DNA from: Symbiodinium natans
Lineage: Eukaryota > Sar > Dinophyceae > Suessiales > Symbiodiniaceae
Assembly (NCBI GenBank): GCA_905221605.1
Contig: CAJNDS010002723.1
Span: forward strand, 1,097,316-1,161,315
Reading direction: 5' to 3'
Length of the DNA: 64,000 bases
Below are positions 59,456 through 64,000 of this stretch, in pieces. The position numbers and the translations under genes are program-made. Numbering within the stretch: position 1 is the stretch's first letter; the number at the start of each line of letters is the position of its first letter. A model generated the notes under the pieces. That model was not told the DNA's origin, searched no databases, and saw only the letters and a list, made by a program, of their open reading frames with translations.

Positions 59456-62400
59456 AACCGAGGTCAGGAGTACGGGCTCTTCGAGACAGAGCGGCAACGC
59501 CTGGCGAACCCCCAGCTGGCAGCTGAGACGACCGTGGACCTGAACGTGGGAGGCCGCCTTCTTCCTGCTATTCTTGGTGTTATTATTGCTACAGATTCTT
59601 AGTTGATTCTGATTATGGTCATTTTTATGACTATTGTTATTCTGATGTTCATTATGATTAGTTACTATGATTCTGGTTCTTGCCATTATGATGATGTTTA
59701 AGGTAGATCCTGTGGTGTTTAGATTGGGTTGATTTGTGCTCTATGTGAGCTTACGTTGCGTTGCGGCTTCTTGGGGTTTTCTGAGTTCAGGGAAGTTCAG
59801 GGCCGGTACAGGAGAGAAGGTCTGAGAGGCTGTAAGAGCTAGAGTTGATACTAGAGCTGAACTTTAGCCTTCGCGACCCTAAACCCTAAACCCTAAACCC
59901 TAAACCCTAAACCCTAAACCCTAAACCCTAAACCCTAAACCCTAAACCCTAAACCCTAAACCCTAAACCCTAAACCCTAAACCCTAAACCCGAACCCTAA
60001 ACCCTAAACCCTGAACCCTAAACCGCCGCTTCTTTGTAGCTGCCGTGGGTGTCAACTCTTGGGAGGTACGATCTTTGAGACGACCAGGTCCACGCTGGTC
60101 CAGCAGCTTCCTCATTTCATCACTGGCTTTGGGGCCACTGCTTGGCTACAGCTCTAGACTTTTATATATACGAATATGGTGTGTATATATATATAATATG
60201 TGTGTGTATGAATCTATGTATGTCTGTCTGTCTGTCTGTATTTGGGTGATAATTCGTGCTGAGCGAAGTTTCAAGACGTCTCAGGGTCCCAACTCTGACA
60301 CAGTCCACCGCAATCCCGTTGCCCCGTAGATCCCTTCACTAATAAAGTTTAGGGTTTAGGGAAACTATGATAGGGTTCAGGGTTTAAGGTAACTATTATA
60401 GGGTTAGGGTTTAGGGTGAACTACTATAGTCGCTTGCTCTCGCATCCTTCGGTTTCTTGACCCATCGACCGGCGTCCACATTGGGGAGAACTGCGTTCCC
60501 CAGAGTTCCTCTCCTGGTGTGCCAAGGTCGGCCTGGCGCCGGCTTCTACATTGAAGCAGGGTTTATATTTCTGTTTTTGGTGAGTGTATATAAGGTTCCT
60601 TTTGCATATTGGTGAGTGTATATATTGGGTGTCCTTTTGGGGGTACAAGAAATACGTACCCTACTTCATGTCTTCGGGAGATGCAAGTTAAGTAACGGAT
60701 GATGGCGGGGTGTGGTCTCGGTCACCCTGATCGCCGCCGCCACAACTCGACCAAGCCCCCGGCAGTTTATGTTTAATCGAGTTAGGGATTCCTCAGTTAG
60801 TTGATTTTCGAGCGTCTCCCTGGTGATTAGCTGTTGAAACATAGTCAAAATACACTAAACACATTTTCAAAACGCTGGCGTCCGCAGCAAACCCGGCAGT
60901 TTGACCCATGTTGGCTGTTTGCCTGAATTCCAGCGTCTACATGGGGATTGCTGTGTCCTGATGTGTATTTCTGCCGCTGATGTGTATTCCCGCTATGTAG
61001 CTTCCACAATGCGGTGATGTGTATTTCTCGCGACCTGATGTGAGAAAAGCCCGCCTAGGGTTTAGGGTTAAATATTACTGTTTAGACCCTCGAAGAAAAG
61101 TTGCTTTTGTCTGGACCCTCCGGAGAGCCGCCTTGCCGAGGCAGTCTGGCAGCTTCCTGGAGACCTTGCTCTCTGGCCGGTATCAGATCCTTAGTGGCTG
61201 AATGAGTACACTTTACACTTTTTGGGAATACTAGAGTACTAGAGTCCCCTATATAACTGAAAGTGTACAGTTTTTGGGGGGCTTCTGAACTCAGCAACTA
61301 AGGATCAGCCGCGACCGCCTTTGGTCCGCAGCATCATGGGGGTCAGTTTTTGCACCTCATACTCGTAGGACCCGGTGTTGAGCTGTGAACCCTAAACCCT
61401 AAACCCTAAACCCTAAACCCTAAACCCTAAACCCTAAACCCAATGTGCCAGCACCGCCCTTCGAGGGTTTCGGATTCATGATCTACTCTTTGCTTAAGAA
61501 CCCCCAAAAAACTGAAACGACTCTTCCTTGTAAGGGCAATATAGGGATTATCAATTTGTTATTCTATGGGGGTTCTTAAGCAAATAGTAGTGATTAGGGC
61601 CGGTGGAGGGCGCGTAGGGCCGGTTAAATCCTCAGACCAGTGCCAAGTGCAAAGGCTATGGCCGGATCTTCCTGAACCGACGCTTGCCCGCAACCAGGGG
61701 GGGCTTGAGCCCTAAACCCTAAACCCTAAACCCTAAACCCTAAACCCTAAACCCTAAACCCTAAACCCTAAACCCTAAACCCTAGACCCTAGACCCTAGA
61801 CCCTAGACCCTAGACCCTAAACCCTAAACCCTAAACCCTAAACCGACTCTCGGGTTGAGAGCTCTTTCACGCCTAGCCTATGTCCTGTGGTTCTTGCACG
61901 GATCGCGCGCGGCCCTCGGAACATGCAGCAGAAGCCTGTTAAAGCTAATGGTTGATGAGCAAAACTGGGGCTGAGCAAAAATTGGGTTTGCGGAGTCAGG
62001 TTTGAGAATGTAAGGTAGAGGGTTTAGTGAGACATTCCCTGAAGAACAAGCTGGGACCACACGATCTCGAAGGGGGGAGGTCGATGTACGCTGTTCGAAG
62101 TTTCATGTAGAGGGCCGCAAATGGCGTGAGAAAAGGCACCTTTTCTATATACCCCTGGGGAATTATTTTTTGTTTAAACCCAAGAGGACATGACAAACAT
62201 TAGTTTTATTCAGGTTCTAAGGGGAGTACAGTGCTTGCATGATAGGGCAGCGTACCTTGAGCTTCTGTTGCAAGCCTTTTGGGCCCTTACCCGCTCGGTG
62301 GGGTTCCTGAAGCGCGCCGGTGATCCGATGCCCTAACCTGGCTAGTCGGGTGCCAAAACATTCCCAGGTGATCCGGAGCATTTCAGGACGATCCTCAACT

Positions 62401-63803
62401 TCCTGCGCAATCCGTAGCCTGGCTGAAAGCACAACGCATCTTGCTTTATTTTCATATTACTATACTGTTTTCTTATCGTCTTTGTACTACTACATATTCT
62501 CATATTCTGATACTACTACAGTCGTATATTTTTGTACCATGCATATATATATATATATATCAACCTTCGGTAGTATCACCCAGGGGCCACGAACCTAGGT
62601 GCGCTGCAGCGTTCGCGCTGAGCTCGATTCTGTACAGTAGATGACTAGTATTGCTTTTATTTCCTATACATGGATATATATATATATATATCTTTTTAGC
62701 TCCCCACCGTCGGTGTGGGGTTGTTGGATTTTAAACTCAACTCTTCTCCTCACCCGGTTTACTCTTCGCCCAACCCTAGGGTGCCTAACCCTAGAGTGTC
62801 CTTGGAGTGTCTATCCCCAGAGTGTCCCTGGAATACCTAACCCCAAAGTGTCTTTGGAGTGCCCAACCCGTGAGTGTCCCTGGAGTGCCTAACCCCAAGT
62901 GTTCCCAGCCTTAGTGTGCCGCTGGATTGCCCAATCCTAGAGTGTCCCTGGAGTGCCCAACCCCAGAGTATCTCTACCCAGAGAGAGTGGGGATGTTCTA
63001 GTATCTTTCAGGCAAACCCCACCCATGCCGCGGGACGCTGCCGAGTCCGAGGCACTGATTCAGGACACGGCTACGGGAGAACGCGATGGGATCTTTGGGT
63101 TTGCGGACGGAATGAAGCGAGTTCGGGTTTAGGGTTTAGGGTTGTGGTCCATATGGGGCGGGGCGGGTGATCTAGGGGCCCTTCTGGGAATTTAATTTAG
63201 GGTTCCTATTGGCTTTGTCAGGGACTATATAAAGGGCAATTGCGAACAGTACTATGATCAACTCCCATATGCTGTAGTCGTGATTCGGGCGCACAGGCTT
63301 CATGTGGTGCCCAGGATTAGGGGCTTTGGGAGAAAAAGGATAGAGCTTCAGGGTTCAGGGCCCCTAAACCTTAAACCCTAAACCCATAGAGCTTCAGGGT
63401 TCAGGGTTGCTAGGGTTTTGGGCCAGGCTTGGCCTAGGCCCAGACCAGGACTAGAGAATCAGGAGAAAGGTGTGCCAAGTAGATGCCGCAGGGGTCGGAA
63501 GAACTACGAAAAATATTTTCCCTTTGGCCCCTTGATAATTATACAATAATAACCCCCAAAACCCTCTTCTGGTCCCGATGATGTGCTGGTTCACAGTGCA
63601 GTCGCGCTCAGCTGCTCAGACTCAGAGATAGCGCCGAGCAAAACCCTCTTTTCTGATGATTGATATTAAGGACCCGATACTACACATCACGGACTTGTCT
63701 GGTGATATGTGTCATTACTTGCTGCCGCCTCTCACTGTGCAGGAGGCTACGTACTACGGCGTGCACTTCTTTCCGTTTCCGCCCCTTGCCACAGACGAAT
63801 GAG
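59456..63803 (+). CDS. KCTD-like BTB/T1 domain gene, at least five exons
   Basis: E1 59456 to about 59570 (after TAACCCTTGCAG): GLFETERQRLANPQLAAETT then VDLNVGGRLL, the T1 start (v.LNVGG). E2 about 61086-61179: AFVWTLRRAALPRQSGSFLE then TLLSG (TLRR...S.L..LLSGR). E3 61641-61678: AKCKGYGRIFLN. E4 62368-62413: DPEHFRTILNFLRNP. E5 63744-63803: EATYYGVHFFPFPPLATDE and stop, recalling the EA.YYG end of the fold. E2 to E3 is GT-AG (GGCCG|GTATCA to GACCAG|TGCC) and E3 to E4 is GA-AG (AACC|GACGCT to TCCCAG|GTGATC); both keep phase and give LSGR.AKCKGYGRIFLNRDPEHF. E1-E2 and E4-E5 joins are not resolved and a small exon is missing. KCTD proteins assemble by the T1/BTB fold, often as cullin-3 adaptors; channel-type T1 is less likely without membrane segments. 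Confidence 0.7.
59575..59705. repeat. TATTA/TGATTA low-complexity DNA, second block
   Basis: Similar composition to 59290-59450, directly after E1 of the KCTD-like gene, as if one such block had been split by, or formed around, the exon. Confidence 0.8.
59877..60023 (-). repeat. Telomere-like tract, CCCTAAA sense, about 21 units
   Basis: Nearly perfect. Lies within the first long intron of the KCTD-like gene and ends at the donor of a minus-strand exon candidate. Confidence 0.95.
60024..60130 (-). CDS. Minus-strand exon candidate with telomeric donor
   Basis: Minus frame reads DEMRKLLDQRGPGRLKDRTS then QELTPTAATKKRR and ends CGGCG|GTTTAGGG on that strand. It lies inside the KCTD-like gene span on the other strand, so either a nested gene or a chance frame. 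Confidence 0.4.
60427..60844 (-). CDS. Minus-strand exon candidates
   Basis: 60844-60666: ATG-initiated frame MFQQLITRETLENQLTEESL then TRLNINCRGLGRVVAAAIRV, stop at 60666. 60545-60427 (after TTCAATGTAG): KPAPGRPWHTRRGTLGNAVL then PNVDAGRWVKKPKDARASDY. Could form one gene with 60130-60024. Confidence 0.35.
60955..61045. repeat. Direct repeats of TGATGTGTATTTC
   Basis: TGATGTGTATTYC occurs three times and TGATGTG once more within 90 bp. Confidence 0.75.
61187..61302. mobile_element. Family I TIR element
   Basis: ATCCTTAGTGGCTGAATGAG and its complement GCAACTAAGGAT; ATCAG-like flanks (TATCAG left, GATCAG right). First of three insertions in the E2-E3 intron of the KCTD-like gene. Confidence 0.75.
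61389..61441 (-). repeat. Telomere-like tract, CCCTAAA sense
   Basis: About seven units, inside the same KCTD-like intron. Confidence 0.95.
61483..61590. mobile_element. Family B TIR element, duplication TGAT
   Basis: CTACTCTTTGCTTAAGAACC and GGTTCTTAAGCAAATAGTAG; TGAT at 61479-61482 and 61591-61594. Best-preserved B copy. Confidence 0.85.
61708..61843 (-). repeat. Telomere-like tract with CCCTAGA block
   Basis: About 19 units; five consecutive CCCTAGA units in the middle. Confidence 0.95.
61844..62110 (+). CDS. Exon candidates (intronic position in KCTD-like gene)
   Basis: DSRVESSFTPSLCPVVLARI then ARGPRNMQQKPVKANG (61844-61956, stop) and SLKNKLGPHDLEGGRSMYAV then RSFM (about 62030-62110, stop). 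They fall between KCTD-like E3 and E4, so they are alternative exons or chance frames. Confidence 0.2.
62771..62975. repeat. Minisatellite, unit about 33 bp
   Basis: About six degenerate units containing AACCCTAGAGTGTCCYTGGA and GTGCC; translated as repeats of ECPWS/NPKVSLECP. The CCCTAGAG core may derive from a telomere-like unit. Confidence 0.8.
63036..63128 (+). CDS. Exon candidate with telomeric donor
   Basis: Reads DAAESEALIQDTATGERDGI then FGFADGMKRVR and ends at CGG|GTTTAGGG. Lies between KCTD-like E4 and E5 and could be the missing exon region, though it does not look like T1. Confidence 0.4.
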
Positions 63804-63825
63804 CAACCCTAAGTCCCGAGGCAAA

Positions 63826-63915
63826 GGTTTAGGGTTTAGGGTTTAGGCTTTGGGATTTAGGGTTTAGGGTTTAGGGTTTAGGGCTTAGGGTTTAGGGTTT
63901 AGGGTTTAGGGTTTA
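63826..63915 (+). repeat. Telomere-like tract, TTTAGGG sense
   Basis: About 12 units with two variant interruptions, beginning 22 bp after the KCTD-like stop codon. Confidence 0.95.
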
Positions 63916-64000
63916 GTCCGCCCTACCTGAACCCTGGATCCGAGTGCATGCAGCAATCCAGGAAACGAGCGCATCAACACCCATGGGCCCACTGATACGA

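Larger units (their letters stand above)
1..64000. repeat. Interspersed telomere-like tracts (TTTAGGG/CCCTAAA), window-wide
   Basis: Tracts of two to more than 25 copies of the 7-bp unit occur roughly every few hundred bases in both orientations; my rough count is about 100. They lie almost wholly between exon candidates. Many are pure, others carry a variant unit repeated throughout one tract. TTTAGGG is the telomere unit of plants and several alveolates including dinoflagellates; internal placement implies insertion or repair at internal sites rather than a chromosome end. Only the largest tracts are listed separately below. Confidence 0.95.

Noticed and set aside
61440-61710. Open frame FEGFGFMIRAGGGRVGPVKS restored by removing the family B element
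   Set aside because: It is phase-clean, but overlaps the intron implied by the KCTD-like gene (61180-61640). The KCTD motif order is stronger evidence, so this is taken as a chance frame and a warning about the other unsupported restored frames.
62217-62432. Minus-strand 71-codon frame (ARLRIAQEVEDRPEMLRITW)
   Set aside because: Coding-like, but it is antisense to KCTD-like exon 4 (DPEHFRTILNFLR), which matches a known family; probably its shadow.
1-64000. True chromosome end (subtelomere)
   Set aside because: Tracts occur in both orientations throughout, none is terminal, and exons lie between them; the window is internal, although a subtelomeric location of the whole contig cannot be excluded.
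1-64000. Dinoflagellate spliced-leader sequence or relic
   Set aside because: I looked for the 22-nt leader and its CCATTTTGGCTCAAG core by eye and did not find it; a computed search would be more reliable.

Overview
The window reads as nuclear DNA of an alveolate, most probably a dinoflagellate. The evidence is as follows. Telomere-type TTTAGGG/CCCTAAA tracts are scattered through all 64 kb in both orientations. Exons are short and GC-rich (often 30-200 nt). Introns can be built with GT-AG, GC-AG and GA-AG ends. Short elements with terminal inverted repeats (TIRs) resemble the introners described in dinoflagellates. A RAP domain, abundant in apicomplexans and their relatives, is present. I saw no tRNA, rRNA, CRISPR array, bacterial operon, spliced-leader gene or full-length transposase. 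The species cannot be named from sequence alone, and a chromerid is not formally excluded.

Four protein families can be recognised by eye. A DUF1415 gene (about 33.6-34.6 kb, +) is interrupted by two TIR elements whose removal restores the frame. A RAP-domain gene with a proline-rich tail ends at 48,027 (+). One exon of a papain-like (C1A) cysteine protease with unusually AT-rich codons lies at about 49.0-49.1 kb (+). A KCTD-like BTB/T1 gene is spread over 59.5-63.8 kb (+). A possible myristoylated/palmitoylated small protein (15.2-15.8 kb), a likely organelle-targeted first exon (45.6 kb), a coiled-coil gene (56.7-59.0 kb) and a few minus-strand genes are well supported as coding, but I do not recognise them. 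Many other entries are single exon candidates: an open frame of plausible composition, often with splice-like edges. In GC-rich DNA such frames also arise by chance, and their confidences reflect that.

Layout: 0-14 kb is dominated by telomere-like tracts, including arrays of about 0.7 and 0.5 kb, with scattered exons. 14-17 kb holds two opposed genes. 17-33 kb has scattered exons plus two fold-back structures (29.2-29.7 and 30.7-31.5 kb). 33-48 kb is the best-supported gene stretch (DUF1415, several multi-exon genes, RAP). 48-56 kb has the protease fragment and many exons separated by TIR elements. 56-64 kb has coiled-coil exons followed by the KCTD-like gene.

The main observation is architectural. 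At least ten small TIR families and about 100 telomere-like tracts occupy the introns. Telomere-like tracts often abut exon ends so that GTTTAGGG serves as a possible 5' splice site, and sometimes precede CAG/TAG acceptors. Telomere-like tracts also lie inside TIR elements, so the two processes overlap. All intron boundaries given here are inferred and would need transcript data.
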